A stretch of DNA of 64,000 nt, taken from assembly GCF_902686445.1 (NCBI RefSeq), contig NC_062222.1, forward strand, positions 45,241,292-45,305,291, in the 5' to 3' direction. Below are positions 44,631 through 57,600 of this stretch, piece by piece (position 1 is the first letter of the stretch; every line of letters starts with the position of its first letter). The notes under the pieces were generated by a model. It was not told where the DNA came from. It searched no databases and worked only from the letters and a program-made list of their open reading frames with translations. Both the position numbers and the translations under genes were made by a program. This DNA comes from Sciurus carolinensis. Lineage: Eukaryota > Chordata > Mammalia > Rodentia > Sciuridae.

Positions 44631-46408
44631 TAAGGACAGGTAAGAAGAATGCCAGCTGAGTGATAAGGGCAGAGATTCCTGGTGGATAATTAAGCAACTC
44701 TGCAGTGAATTTTGAGGATAATGAGGTTGACATACAAAATGGATGAGAAGCTAAGTAGGAACTACTGCAGTGAGGAAAGGATGTGGGCGACTGGTGCAGG
44801 CAATAGAGGAGGGTGGGTGGACTTGAGGAAAAGGAGTGACCTGCATGGTGCTACCCATCATGAAAGTGTGCTGGAATGGGAGTCCGGAAGCCCAAGCTTT
44901 GTTTTAGACATGTTATCCAAAGAATGCTCCGGAAAACCATCTTTCTGACCTCATCTGTAGAATGAGCAGTTTGGAATAGAAGGGAAGTTCTTGCTCAGGG
45001 GAACCTAGATGATCCATCCCCTAAATCTCCATGGTTCTTCATCTGTGTGGATGGTAGGAAAAAAGAAAATGAGAAGTATAACTTAGAGAGCCTTAGGTAC
45101 ACCAGAGGAATTAAGAAAATTTCTATTACACCCAAAAAGATTAAATGTCGCTCTCAATAAAGAAAACTATAATACATTTTTCAAATGTAGTGGAGAAAAA
45201 AATAGGCATTATAAGTTTACTCGGCTCAACGTTCTCCCCTTTTCTCTGAGGCAGAATATGATCATAGTCCAGCAATGTTTCCTTAGGGCAAAATAGTGAG
45301 TGTTGCAGGTGCAAAATCATGAAGACCTGAGTGACTGATCGCTTTGCCTGCTCTACTAAACCTCCTGCCAGGAGAAAACCAGAGGTCCAGCTGGGTCTCA
45401 GGGCAGCCTTTAAGCAGGTCCATGTTGACCAAATATTGATCCCTCTGGAGCCCTAAAAAACCTCTCCTACTCACCCCATGCTCTAATGGTTTGGAAGCAA
45501 GTCCCAGTCCTTAAATTTCCTTGTTGCCCCAGGTATTTACCTCAGATGAAGAAACTCCATGCTGGTGGCTTATTTACACATCAGACAGATGAATTAGAAA
45601 TGGGGACCTTATTGTTATTGGTTCAACTGATCTATCCTGCCTAGGGAGACAAAGTTTAGTAATACCAAAAATTAAAACATTTTGCATTGGAGTCTTGCTA
45701 ATTAACACAACATGCCAAACTCTGGCATTTTTTTTTAAGTGAAGTAATTTCAGTTCATATAAAACAGATACTTGCTATCTTTTACTTATCTCCCAATGTG
45801 AGATAATTATGAACAGCTTTTAGAAATCTCCTATTTAAGGGGATGCCAGCCAGACAATTGTGTGATGTGGCCTAAGTCACTAGAAACACTGGCTAGAAGC
45901 CAGGATACTTATACCTTGGAATTTAATAGGAAAAGGAGGCTGTTTTCCCCAAGGTATAAAGATGACTAAAGTTAAGAGGACCCAGAACTGCTGTGATATG
46001 TTCATGTGAACTGCAACATAAAATAGGATCATTTATGTTGCAAATGTACTTATCTTATTAATTTCTTCCTTTGAAATAAAATTATAACAAGTTCCATGGA
46101 AGGTATTCTTTCTCATTTCAGTGTGTGCAAACTTGACAGAGTGATATGGATCGTATCTGTGCATTGCCTCAATTCTCTAGTCTGTACTTGAGAATTTTCA
46201 TATACTACCAAAAATATTGCTGATTGGACAATTATTATTAATCACATTTCATAGGCTAGAGAAAAGATGTCACTCGAAATTTGGAATAGAATAGTGTCTG
46301 TCAATCTTGTTTTCTTTATTTCCCCCTAAGGAGTCTTTTTGGAATGTATTTCAAATATCCCTGTGCATGAAATTTTCATAAAACAGACATTTTGTTGATT
46401 TATTTACA
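44631..46408. other. unique sequence
   Basis: No gene or repeat recognised. Confidence 0.4.
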
Positions 46409-46419
46409 TGTGTAAGATA

Positions 46420-46477
<58 letters not shown>

Positions 46478-46564
46478 AGTGCTGGGGATTGAACCCAGGG
46501 CCTTGTGCTTAAGGGGCAAGCACTCTGCCACCAGAGCTATATCCCCAGCCCCTGTGTAAGATAT
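46409..46564 (-). mobile_element. ID-type SINE with 12-bp target-site duplication and long compound tail
   Basis: The body (46476-46552) is a well-preserved ID in minus orientation. On the plus strand it is preceded by about 34 T and then about 12 TA units, so its own 3' tail is A34 followed by TA repeats. The duplication TGTGTAAGATAT is at 46409-46420 and 46553-46564. The long uninterrupted tail and exact duplication suggest a recent event. Confidence 0.93.
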
Positions 46565-47084
46565 TTTTATTCCCCTCAAAACAATTTTCACCTTCAAGAA
46601 AATATCAATCCTGTTGAAAATGCATGAAGTAGGCAGAAGGTCAGAACCTAGGGACACAACCTTTGATGCTTAAATAATTCCTTTCTTAGGCTTGCGGGAG
46701 TTACCTACGTACCAATTTGAGAGATGAAACTACAACCCACTTGCAGTGTGGAAAGAGTCTGTCTTGCTGGAGAGCATTTACATGTCGTCAGTGCAGATTA
46801 AAAAGTCATTCATCTGAATACTCTGTTGATCACCAAGATAGATCTAACGCCTTACTTCCTCCTAGCCTATAAATACTTGAAGAGAAGCCTCTCAGAGGGA
46901 GGAGAAGTCAAAGAGAAGAAGGAAAACTAGCCTCCACTTCTACAAGCTTCATACAAACTATTCTTGAATCCTTGCTAAAAATGGTCACACATTCCAAATT
47001 ACTAGGGCCAAATTATCAAGTTTTTATATGTAAATAATACATGTGTGGTAATGCATTTTTTATTTGTTTTTTTTTTTTTTCAAA
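46565..47084. other. unique sequence
   Basis: No gene or repeat recognised. Confidence 0.4.
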
Positions 47085-47340
47085 TGTTGTTTGGTTCAGG
47101 CTGTGTACTGGAGACACAGACAGTAATGTCATGAAGCGCATGCCCTGCAGGTGCTCATTTTACGCTAGAACCAGATGTGAAAACAAGCCATTTTGATGAC
47201 ATGATAAGAATCACAAGAGAGGCATAAACTTGACCAGGAGCAGCACAGAAAGTTTAAGGTGACATTTGAACTACCTCCCCAGGAAGAGAGAGAATCAGGA
47301 TGAAAGAGATGTGTAAGAGTGATGGGAAAAGTCAGAAAGA
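47085..47340 (-). mobile_element. probable L2 LINE fragment
   Basis: ggctgtgtactggagacaca near 47099 and aggtgacatttgaactacct near 47258 resemble the complement of the L2 3' part. Confidence 0.45.
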
Positions 47341-47527
47341 AAGAGGCTGGAACCTACTACACACAGTATAACAACAGAGCAACAAAAATAACCCGCTAGG
47401 AGTCAGAAACACAGGTTCCAGTATGTCTTTGTCATTTTTAAGGTTTGGGATTCTAGGTTACTGTCTTATCTTTATCAAAAGAAGTTTCCGGAAGGAGTAG
47501 AAACTGCTGAGGACTGAAATAGAGTAA

Positions 47528-47602
47528 ATTATATTTTGTGCTTTTGTAACTATGTCAATATGTACTCTAATGTTATATGTAACTAAATAGAATTTAAAAA
47601 GA
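47528..47602 (+). mobile_element. L1 3' UTR terminal fragment
   Basis: tttgtaactatgtcaatatg then gttatatgtaactaaataga, the same lineage L1 terminus as at 9690-9860. Very short. Confidence 0.5.
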
Positions 47603-47843
47603 TGTTTCCTCATATACAAATGAAAATGATAATGTGATCCTTATTTGACTGTTTTGAACATTAAAGATTGAGGAGGTTATTTAGGAACATCAATAATGGA
47701 GATTTAAATTTGTAATATATACCTGTGTATGTACTTCCATGTCTTGAAATTTTTTAAGATGATATTATTGCTGGTAATCACAATCCAAATGGAATTGGTT
47801 TAAGTAGGTTGTCTTTCTGTGATTACAGCCACATTCACAGATT

Positions 47844-48845
47844 TTGGTTAAGAAGCTGAGAAGGTGAATATGAAAGATATATAGATTTTCAGATCTTTCT
47901 GCAAGACACCTGATTTCCTGAGAATTGATGTTCAAATGAAACTTTTCTTTCAAGTCACTACTTACTGAGGCAGACTTCAAATTTGTACTCTTTTTTTAAA
48001 TACTTTTTTAGTTGTTGATGGACCTTTATTTTATTCATTTCTTTTTGTGTGATGCTGAGAATTGAAACCAGTGCCACAAACATATACTATTTATCAAAGC
48101 GTGGCCAACATTTAGCCACCACAACTGAGCTCGGTTTTTTAGTTCCACTAAACATCCTCTCTGCCCAAGCAAGTTATATTAAACTGCTGTAGAAAGATCA
48201 GGAATCTCCAAGTCCTATTTGGCTAGCACATTGCTCCCTTGCTTGTTTATGCTCAAAAGCCATCTGTCAAATTGAGCTGCATGGGCACCTTATATTGTGT
48301 CCATCATCACGAATTGCTCACTTGTTTAGAATTGCTGAAAATTCAACTTTATAGTCACTAAATACTTGGTCTCTCTGGAGAGTTTCACCTCCAGGGCTCA
48401 GCTGAAATGAGAAGCCAGCATTTTAAATGTGACAGTGTAAGTCATGATTATCAAAATGAGTTTCATAGAAGTCATACTTATAGTTGTTATTCTAGTCCTG
48501 GAAATAGTACCAGTGTCTTAAAAGTCCAAAGGCAAAAGATATGTAGACATGATATAACATATGTTTATTCTTACACACATTTTTCTCCCTTGTACCCCAC
48601 AGCTGGCAGAAGTTATAATGTATGGACTTTCCTGGCAGGAGACAGCTGTTGGATCTGCCTGAATGTGAAGTGCTATTTTATGGTCTTACAGAAAGAAGAC
48701 TAAAACCATCCTTTTTGCTATAAATGTTCTCTGGTGAAGGTACATAATTAAGACAGTGACTAAAGCAATTCTACAAAACTTAGAGCTTTCTACTTTTTCT
48801 GATAAACTGTAATATATTGGTTAAGAAGCTGAGAAGGTAAATATG
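47844..48845. repeat. dispersed 29-bp direct repeat pair
   Basis: TTGGTTAAGAAGCTGAGAAG plus nine further bases occurs at 47844-47872 and 48817-48845 with one mismatch. No known element explains either copy. Confidence 0.85.
48003..48135 (-). mobile_element. ID-related tRNA SINE with extended tail
   Basis: gttgttgatggacctttatt, then gtgtgatgctgagaattgaa and accagtgcc, read as the complement of a squirrel-type ID variant with a longer 3' region. The 5' end is degraded. Confidence 0.68.
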
Positions 48846-51800
48846 GAATGATAAGCTATGAAAGTTGAGTTAACATAACACACTTTTCTAAAATATTTAA
48901 TCATTTAAGAAATGTACATAATTGGAAAAAATAATTGGAAAAATTTACAATTGCTGTTTATTATGTATCCTTTAAATTACAAGGTATTGTATTATTTATT
49001 ACCTACTCCATTCTAAAACAATTTGAGGCAACCTCTAGAATAATGTAAAACAGGATTAAAAAATTATGAAATGGTAAAAATAATGGTAGAAAATTAAATG
49101 AGCAAAAGGCAAGTTTATTACAGAAAACATACTAACACATATCTGTATGTTTGCCTGTGAGCATCACACAGTCCAAAACAAAGAGTAAAACATGACCAAT
49201 TGCAAAGTTCACAGTGTTATTGGGATTAAAATGGGACAACTGATCTATAGAGCATCTTTTCTTATGTTCAACCTGTATATATCAATGAGTAATATAGAGA
49301 TTTGAAGTTTAAAATATTTCTAAGCTAAGTACAATATATTATAAAATTTAATTAACCAGTCTCTTACAATAGACCTCAATCTATCAAGGCATTAATGAAT
49401 TAAAAGTAATTTTATGAGGATTCAAAAAGGAATAGACAAATGCATGATGGTCCATCTTAATCAAAAGATGAAATTTCTAGAAAGTGATGCAGTGGGGGAA
49501 GTGGGACATGATTTTGCTATCTTCTGAAGAGTGATTGTTGGTAATGAAATTATTTTTTCAAAGAAAGAATTCCAAGGATTCTTTGTTCCTTATACCAAGA
49601 AGATGTTAACTAGTATAATAAAGACAAAATTATTTTCAGTAGTGATCTTGTGATAATAACTATTTTTTGTGGCTGCATTAGTGATGATAGCAATGCATTT
49701 TTCAACTAAAACGGAAGACTCACTGTCAACAAACTATTTTTTAATATATTTTTATGGCTAGAATTTTTTTAAACAGAATTTATTTTGTACCTTTTTTACT
49801 TTCTAACAACCATTTGTTATGCTTAGGGATATAAATGTGCTGGTATAAATAAATAAATAAATATTATTTTTTATTCAATATGTTCTTACCCCACCCCTTT
49901 TCCACCTTAATTTTTATTTTCCATTCAGATTTATTCCCTCAGGGAGGAATAATAGAATTGAGAAGGATGCAGAGATAATCTCAGATTCACTCTTTTAATT
50001 TTCCAAACCCTAAAATCAATAAAGTCATTGTATTATTTGTTCCTGACACAACACAAAACAAATCAAGTAAACAAAGAAACCAAAAAGCACAGTCTTTAAA
50101 TAGGAGAGTATCTCTAAGGGGAAGGTGGATGGTTAATGAAGAAATATCTTCTGATATATTATATTTATTGTAAATGTGGTATATAATAGAAATGGCATAA
50201 TAGGCACAATGTGTATTTCATAAATCAGTTATGCTTCTGAAATTTTAGGCTGAAGTTACCTAAATGAATTTTAAGATGCACAAAAAGTTTGGCCTAGTGG
50301 TTTAGTCAACAGATAATAAATTCTGGAAGCCAGCTTTCAAGGCCATTCAATCAGACTATAAAGTCTGTGCAACTTCTTTGCACATCAGATGGGTTGAGTT
50401 GCACATCAAATGGATGGTGTTTCTATTTAACTCAGATAAGCATGAAATTCATTGAATCCTATCATTATCTCATTCATCTAATAAGAATGCAAAAGGATGC
50501 AAATAATAATCACATTAGAACAATAGGTGTAACAAGGCTTTTCAAACAAACTCAGATGTGCTCACGCCAGCTTTTAACCAAAATTAGAAAAGGAAAGTTC
50601 CATTTGCCATTTGTAGTGCTCATATTTGGTGAGGAGACTACTTGTTTTAACATAACTTTTGGCAATTTTTTTTTCAACTCAGAAATCAGTCTTAAATGAA
50701 TAGCTTCCTTCTGATATGTAATTTCAAATTATTTCCAGATTTAACTTTCCTTGTGGGAACAAATAATGTGCAACACTATAAACAAGAACTATTTAAATCT
50801 GTCCCCAATAATTTAAGATGGTATCATTCCAAAAGCTGAAAGAATTCAATTTAGGGAACTGGATTTTTCTTTCAAAGGCAAAATGAATTTAAAAATAAAA
50901 TCTCTAACACATTGTAGAAACAAGTGAAAACATAAGCAGAGAAGCCCAAAGAATAGTTTAATGAAGGAAATGTGGATATCAATTTATCCTATGTTTTCTG
51001 TTTGAACATTGAACTTTATGAAGGTTTTTGGTGATTGGGAGATGTATAAGTTTTCTTCAATCTAGATTATAGGTCATGGATGTAATGGCTTTCTAAAATG
51101 TAACTTATCTCACTTTTAAAATGCTATAATTGACCTTTTTAATATATGAGTTATAGGATTTAAAAATTGTTATCTTTTAGTGATTTCTTCATAGAAAATT
51201 TATAAAATAAAAGATAATTAAAATTACCATGATCCCATAAAGGGGAATTCTTTTTACTTTGTAATTATATATAATATAACATATAATATGTAATTATATA
51301 AACATAATGCATAATAAATACATTATGTATAAATGATTAGTGTCAATCTACCTTATAAATTAAATAGATATATAGATAAAATTCTATATTATCTTAAATA
51401 TTTTGTTATTTTAATAATTATTTAATATTCCTTTGTTTCTGTGTACCATAGATTATTAAATACAATTTTTTCAAAGTACGTCCTGCAAATCACTAATCTA
51501 TAGCAAGCTCTGGAAAAAAGAAGAGCGAGTATATTCTGAGGTTAAAGACATTTAGAGAACATGGTGTATGTTTTCCTTAAGGATTCATAACTAAAATGTT
51601 TTATGTAGTTCTACAGAAAGAAATCTTTTAAATTTTGGTTTACTTAGCTTTTCTTAAACTTCTTTTGTTAAGAACTCTTTGTTTCATGTATGTTCTTTTA
51701 ATGTTCTATAGACTTAGTATTTGGTTGGAACACACAGTGGGTAATACTGATTTTCTTAAACTTTCTTCAGTCTTCCAAGGATCTTTAATTAACTAATACT

Positions 51801-53764
51801 TACATTTTATGGAATTTAAAATGGTAATGATGCATTGTTAATAATGTTGTTTATAGTGCTTAGTAATGATTTACTAAGAATATATTCTATCTGGACATAT
51901 AAAATTATTTAACATGTAGCAAACTGGTTTTCTGGTTGTTTTCTACTGTAATAATCTATAATTTGTCATGCTACTAGATGCTGCAATGGAAATTACAGCT
52001 TAAATGATCATTCTCTCCATCTCCAAAAAAATACATTGAGAAACAGATGTATTTACTGGGAAATTTAGTATTTTAAGTGCTTATATAGTAGGAAAAAATC
52101 AAATTGCATAGTTTATGAGAAATTGTGATTAAACTAATCACAGGAGGGGGAGGAAAAGGATTTCTCTAGACTCATAGTTGGCCTAAAGTATACATGCAAA
52201 AACAATTTAATTACAGTTAAATCTTGTTGTAAATAGATATTTATTTTTTCTACTTCCAAACCAATTAAGGTATTTTGGAAACCACAAATAGCTCTAAAAT
52301 ATGAGACTTTTTCCATGTGTCTTGTCCATAAAATAGAAAAGATCCTTGGCAAACTATCATTTTGAAGCCATAACAATTGAAAAGTTACTTTCGAGAGCAT
52401 TCAGGAAATTTGGTGTGGTACATTTAGAATTATATAGGTATTTCCATGACCATAAATTATTGTAAGTACTTTTGTAGTTGGTTGTATGAGGTGGATTGGT
52501 TTGCTTTTGTGGTTTCAGAATGATGGAAAATGAGGTAGGTATCTGGGTTTTTCTTTCTTCTCCTTTCTGTTTTTAAAAATAAAAATGAATGTAAGTGATC
52601 AGGTTACAAAATAATTTGACTATAAATAACATACAAACTGATATAATTTTTCTTGTTTTTTGAGGATCTAGTAACATTTCATGAATATCTAGTTTTCAAT
52701 ATTGTTTAGCTTCTCAAATGTACCACTTAACTGATTACATTTCCAACTTAACAGTTTTAATCTTGCATTCCTTAATTTGCTTTGTTTAAATTTATAAACC
52801 CCATTATGTGCTATTTAATTTATGTGGGAAAACATATCAGGGTTCTCTAACATGGGTGCCTTAATTGTTTAAAAAATATTTACTTTTAAAAATTATTTTG
52901 TATCATTTTTTCTATTCCAGTAAATATATAATTATTGCCCCTTTACATTCTTCTTGGTTACACTGTGAATTATTTTGTAAGAAAAGTCTCATTTAATTAG
53001 ACTCATAAATTGTACATTCCTTTCATAGAAGTATTTCCTTCTCTAGTTAAAACATATCTACTTCTAGTTTGAAAGGAAATAACCGTTCAAAAGTCACAAA
53101 GCTGCATCTGTAGAAGATCAATTTATATCTTTCCAGGTCAGATGACTTGTGTATGGACGTCACATTTTCATTATCTTTTTTCCTTATTAATCTCATACAG
53201 AATTCCATTTCAGTCCTCATGTTTCTTAAATGGAATGAGCAGGTAGGGTTATATTAGAAATATGCAGACTTGCACATATACATTATAGATAATATTCCAG
53301 AAAGATGAAAAAAATTCTGCTCTCAGAGGATACTTTGCAGTATTATTAAAATGTTCACATCTGGTAACACCCCCCTTTCCACTCAAATGTTATGTGTATA
53401 CACACATAACACTTTATATCTCCAAGAACTTTGTTTCTTGGAGAATGCTATGCACAATATAATTAAATGGGTAAGTTAAAATATTCTTTGTGACATTTTT
53501 TGCTGCTTGAGAGTTAGATATTTGAACAGGACATTTTTATACCAAATACTTTCTTCATTTGTGCTGGGTAAAAACTCTGTCTTAATGTTAATTATTTCAC
53601 TTGCCAAATGATGGTAGCCAAATTGAATAGAACTAATTCCCCAACTGACAGGTAGAGAAGGAAATTTTATAATTAATGTTTCAGATATTTTCTCTGCCTA
53701 AACACCAGGTTAGAGTGGAAAATTATATTATATTGTAGAAAATACATAGAATGACGAGGAAAAT
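48136..53764. other. unique AT-rich sequence
   Basis: No gene or confident repeat over this 5.6-kb stretch. It includes an AT-only patch at 51260-51330 and an AAAT run at 49848-49862. Open frames are at most about 110 codons and unconvincing. Confidence 0.4.
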
Positions 53765-54095
53765 ACTTTTACTGACATCCTGGCTCTGTTAGTTAACAAT
53801 GTGCTTTTGCAGGGTACTGTGTTGCATGGCTGTAACTCCCAGTTGCTCAACAGGCTGAGGCAGAAGGATTTCGAGTTCCAAGCCAGTCTCAGCAACAATG
53901 AGGTGTTAAGAAACACAGTGAGACTCCTGTCTCTTAAATAAAATAGAAAATAGGGTTGGGGATGTTGCTCAGGCCCTGAGTTCAATCCCTGGTACCAAAC
54001 AAACAAACAACAAACAAACAAAACAAAACCACAATGTGCTCTAAAGGAAGTGCTGAACTTCATTAGCCTATATTTTCCCATCTAAAATAAAGTTA
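53765..54095 (+). mobile_element. MIR SINE split by a B1-dID
   Basis: acatcctggctctgttagtt (from 53775) and, after the inserted SINE, atattttcccatctaaaata (from 54069) follow the MIR core-to-3' order. Ancient. Confidence 0.6.
53796..54040 (+). mobile_element. B1-dID dimeric SINE with 10-bp target-site duplication
   Basis: The B1 half (gtgttgcatggctgtaactc ... aagccagtctcagcaacaat) and an ID half (gggttggggatgttgctcag ... gttcaatccctggtacc) are followed by a (CAAA)n tail. The direct repeat ACAATGTGCT lies at 53796-53805 and 54031-54040. Inserted into an older MIR. Confidence 0.92.
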
Positions 54096-54604
54096 AAATA
54101 TGGAACTTGGATTCTTCATCATAGAAAGGGCAACTGAAAAAAAAAAAAAAGACAATTGAATACATATTGTATAGTTTTGTGAATGTTAGCAAACACAACT
54201 TGATAGGTGTCAATTAACACTTTGCACTATTGCATGGGATCTTCAAAATATTTTCTAACCATTAATATAAATTCTCACTTAGAGTTTATTTCTCCTAGGT
54301 TAGTACTACAGTTTAACAGAATCCTAGTAGTCCTTGACTTGGACTGAATATAAATCAAATAATCTCAATTGCCAGAAAAAAATTAAAAGTAGTAGAATCT
54401 CTGTATTATTTTGTGCACATTATACCATTAAACATATTCCATCTGTTGGTGGTTGTTTGTTAGCAATTTCTAACAGATGAGTAAATGAATGAAAGAGTGG
54501 CAAATGCTGATAACAAAACTGTAGAACATCAGGACATTCTTAGTTACAGACTTTTCTCTCTGTCTCTGTGTAGTTGATTTGATTTTACACTACAATGATA
54601 ATAA

Positions 54605-54735
54605 CTGTACTTTTTCCCCTAATTCATTCAGTGGGGATAAATAAATACATATGTTATTTTGCCCAGTACCTTGAACAGAACAGTATCTCGAAAATAGTAA
54701 TTACTCGATATGGATTTCCATTGAGTGAATAATAT
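54605..54735 (+). mobile_element. possible L2/MIR 3' end
   Basis: tgcccagtaccttgaacaga and atagtaattactcgatatgg resemble the common cctggcacatagtaggcact-type terminus. Confidence 0.4.
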
Positions 54736-54739
54736 ATGA

Positions 54740-56035
54740 CTGAGTGATTTTAAGAACTGCACTCTCCTAGTACTTGTAGATCTGTCTGAGATGCAATGTA
54801 GGATGGAAAGAAACTTAGCAGATGTGCTGTAAGAACAGAAGAGGGACATAGCCTTGTCTTAATGTCCACTGACAGGAAACACTCTTGAGTTTTTTATGGG
54901 GACTTTTAAGCACTTGGGTTTTAGATCACTCAGAATAGGATTATATCTACCCTTTCCCCCTTACTAAATGGGATTGACATTACCTGGTTTATAAAATTTG
55001 AAACAAGTTAATTTATTAGTTTCATCAACTAGTGCTTTTCATATATTAAGGACTGTTAATAGCAGTCATTATTACCATCATTTCTGTACAAGGTAGTCCT
55101 CCCTGGTTAGCTTCAGGAATTTGCTTAGTTTACCATCATCAGCATCTGCAACAATATCCATTGGCCAGTGGACTTGAAAATCAGGCCTTGCTTGATACCT
55201 GTGATGCTTCTACTTGTGAATTTGAGTCCTGAGTTGTGCAGTTAAATCTCTTGGAGCTCAGCTGCAACATCCAGAGTAACACAGTCATATGGGTGATCTC
55301 ATATCGCCCCTCTCAATCGTCTTGCTCCCCTTGTCAGTTCAATATTTACTTTATTTTTCTCTGGCACACTTTTAAATGCTAAGTTAATAAAAATGGGACT
55401 AAAATACCTAATTCTCCCACACTTCTAAGCTTCTATCCCTGACCCAGTTTATAAAGTGTTAAGTGTGGACACACTATAATAAGCAGCGGTTTGTCTACTT
55501 GTGTTCTCATACCGCACCACACATATGTGTATCCTTAAGGTATAGTCGACATAGGTCCTGGTACTACTAGAGTTCACTTTGCCGACAAATGCAGAACACT
55601 GTATTCATGGGAAAATGAAGTGGGGAAGAAGGGTTTTCATGCATTAGGATATCAGCAAATAAACACGTATATGGTTCAAAATGATTTAAACAAATTTGAA
55701 GAAGTGACTAGTGAGTGACAATACAAAGGTTTTGGAAGGAAAAGCAGACATAAAGTGGAAGAAAAAAATGCCCACGTGTGTATGCATGTGTTGTAAATCA
55801 AATCAAATATTTCTGGAATCCTCTTCCAAAATATCTGTGTTAGGGCTTCAAATTTCAGATTGTTTCCTTTGTCTTTCAGGGTGCAGAAGAGTTGCTAGGA
55901 GATACCTGTACCAATTGTGTAATTTCTGCCCAGGTGTCATGGGATGACTCCCCTGCCTGCCACGCATTGCCTCCTCGCACCACACCTGGGTCAGACAGTG
56001 TGAGGTGTGGTCTCCAGTTTGGGGGAGCTTTGCAT
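54740..56035. other. unique sequence
   Basis: No gene confirmed. It contains a possible small exon at 55880-55933; see findings. Confidence 0.4.
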
Positions 56036-56039
56036 CAAC

Positions 56040-56165
56040 AGAGTTGAAAGAGCACTGAACTTGGAGCCAGCTATGGGTGTTAGCTTTACTTCCACTAAAG
56101 TCTTGTGGTATTTTAGAGAAATCATTTGATTTTTCCTGGGAATCTTTCCACCTGATACCAATACA
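56040..56165 (+). mobile_element. MIR SINE fragment
   Basis: gagcactgaacttggagcca, then acttccactaaagtcttgtg and a gagaaatcatttgatttttc block, in MIR order. Confidence 0.65.
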
Positions 56166-56299
56166 TAATGATAATTTAAATGTCCACCATCACCACCTTA
56201 ATTCAGTTTCCATTTCATTTCCCCCAGTGGGTATATCCAATTTTATACCCCTTACACTTGAATTCAGTTTATATCCTACTGCCCTGCTGATTGTCTTTC

Positions 56300-56640
56300 T
56301 TGTGTTTATAAACCTTTAACAATGCCCTTTAGAATCAACCCAATCTCCTTAACAGGTTCTTGAAGGTCCTGTAGGATCTGGACCTGGAAATAAGCTCCTC
56401 TGCCACTTTCTGCTTCCTCTGCATAGATTCTTGAATGTTCCAAGCTCTTTTACGTGACTGGATCTGAACACAGGTGCATTTCTCTGTCTGAAATGCCTTG
56501 TTCTACTTCTTCTTCAAACTCTCCTTTACTGGAAAAATTCCACAAAGACTTCTTTGATCCCTAGAATCCAGATCACTTGGCCTTATTTTGCCTCTGGGCA
56601 GAGGATTTAAAATAATGGTATTTTCAAAAATTTATTCAGC
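56300..56640 (+). mobile_element. L2 LINE fragment
   Basis: caggttcttgaaggtcctgt, ctgtctgaaatgccttgttc and tccacaaagacttctttgat match L2 3' coding phrases. Confidence 0.68.
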
Positions 56641-57059
56641 TATCTACCTCTTCATCACCTGCACTCGGACAACTAATCACGCCTGGAGAAAAATCAGACA
56701 ACCAGCAGCCTCAGGTGGGCTCTCCACATAGCCTAGAAGTCCAGATGTTCAATTATTTTTCTCTAGGAAGGTCATTTTTCCTCTTACAGGGATAGCTATT
56801 TAATAGCTTTTTTTCTTCTTCTATCTCCCTATACATCATGTATTTCTCTCACTTGCCTCCTACTTCATAGAGACTATAGTGGTCCTGAGAAGAAAAAGCT
56901 TATCAAAATCTAGCCCTCGCTTTAGCTTTGAAATTCACCCTCTCATCTTGCTCTCAAGCACTTTATTTCTTCTTTACAGTCCTTTTTAATTGTCTGTTTT
57001 CATTTCTATTTCTCCCACCAATCTAAACGTATACTGTGTAGAGGCAATTTCTTTTATCT

Positions 57060-57600
57060 CCATGTTTCTGGCAAATATTTATGGATCAGTGGCTATGTGG
57101 TAGACTTCTGGTAGGTTCTGAAAATTGCAACTCTTGCTTTCAAGGAAACCAGGAAAGAGAACTACTTAAACCATCAATGAAAGGTATGATTTGGTTCTTG
57201 TAAGTGGTCACGTCAGGAAAATCTAGTTTTCAAGTTGACATTTAAACTAAAATCAAGTGATGCCTGGGAATTACCTAAGCAAAGAAGTAGAACTCTGTGG
57301 TGCCAGGAAAGGATGTTAAAAGTACAAATATCCAGAAACCAGGGAGTAGTCACTATTCAAGTCACTGAAAGAAACTGTATGATCTGTACTGTATACTTGA
57401 GGACGGATTGAATTGGGGGATTTAGACTGAGGTTTGCAGAGAGTAGTTATTGAATTTAGGCATCTATCTAAGATCAATGAGAACACATTTGAGGATTTTA
57501 AGTATGGAATGATAGTCTCATAATGTATCTTTCAAAAGTCATTTTAATTGCAGTTATTGCATTGCTTCCATGAAAGCAAAAATGAATTTTGATAGATCAA
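57060..57600 (-). mobile_element. L2 LINE fragment
   Basis: caaatatttatggatcagtg, caagttgacatttaaactaa and gaggattttaagtatggaat are the complement of L2 3' sequence in the expected order. Confidence 0.6.

Noticed and set aside
48580..48705. Possible exon after a ttgtaccccacag acceptor-like tract
   Set aside because: No donor site at a sensible distance and no supporting frame.
50367..50699. 110-codon plus-strand open frame
   Set aside because: Contains a local repeat (gcacatcagatgg / gcacatcaaatgg) and shows no coding signature.
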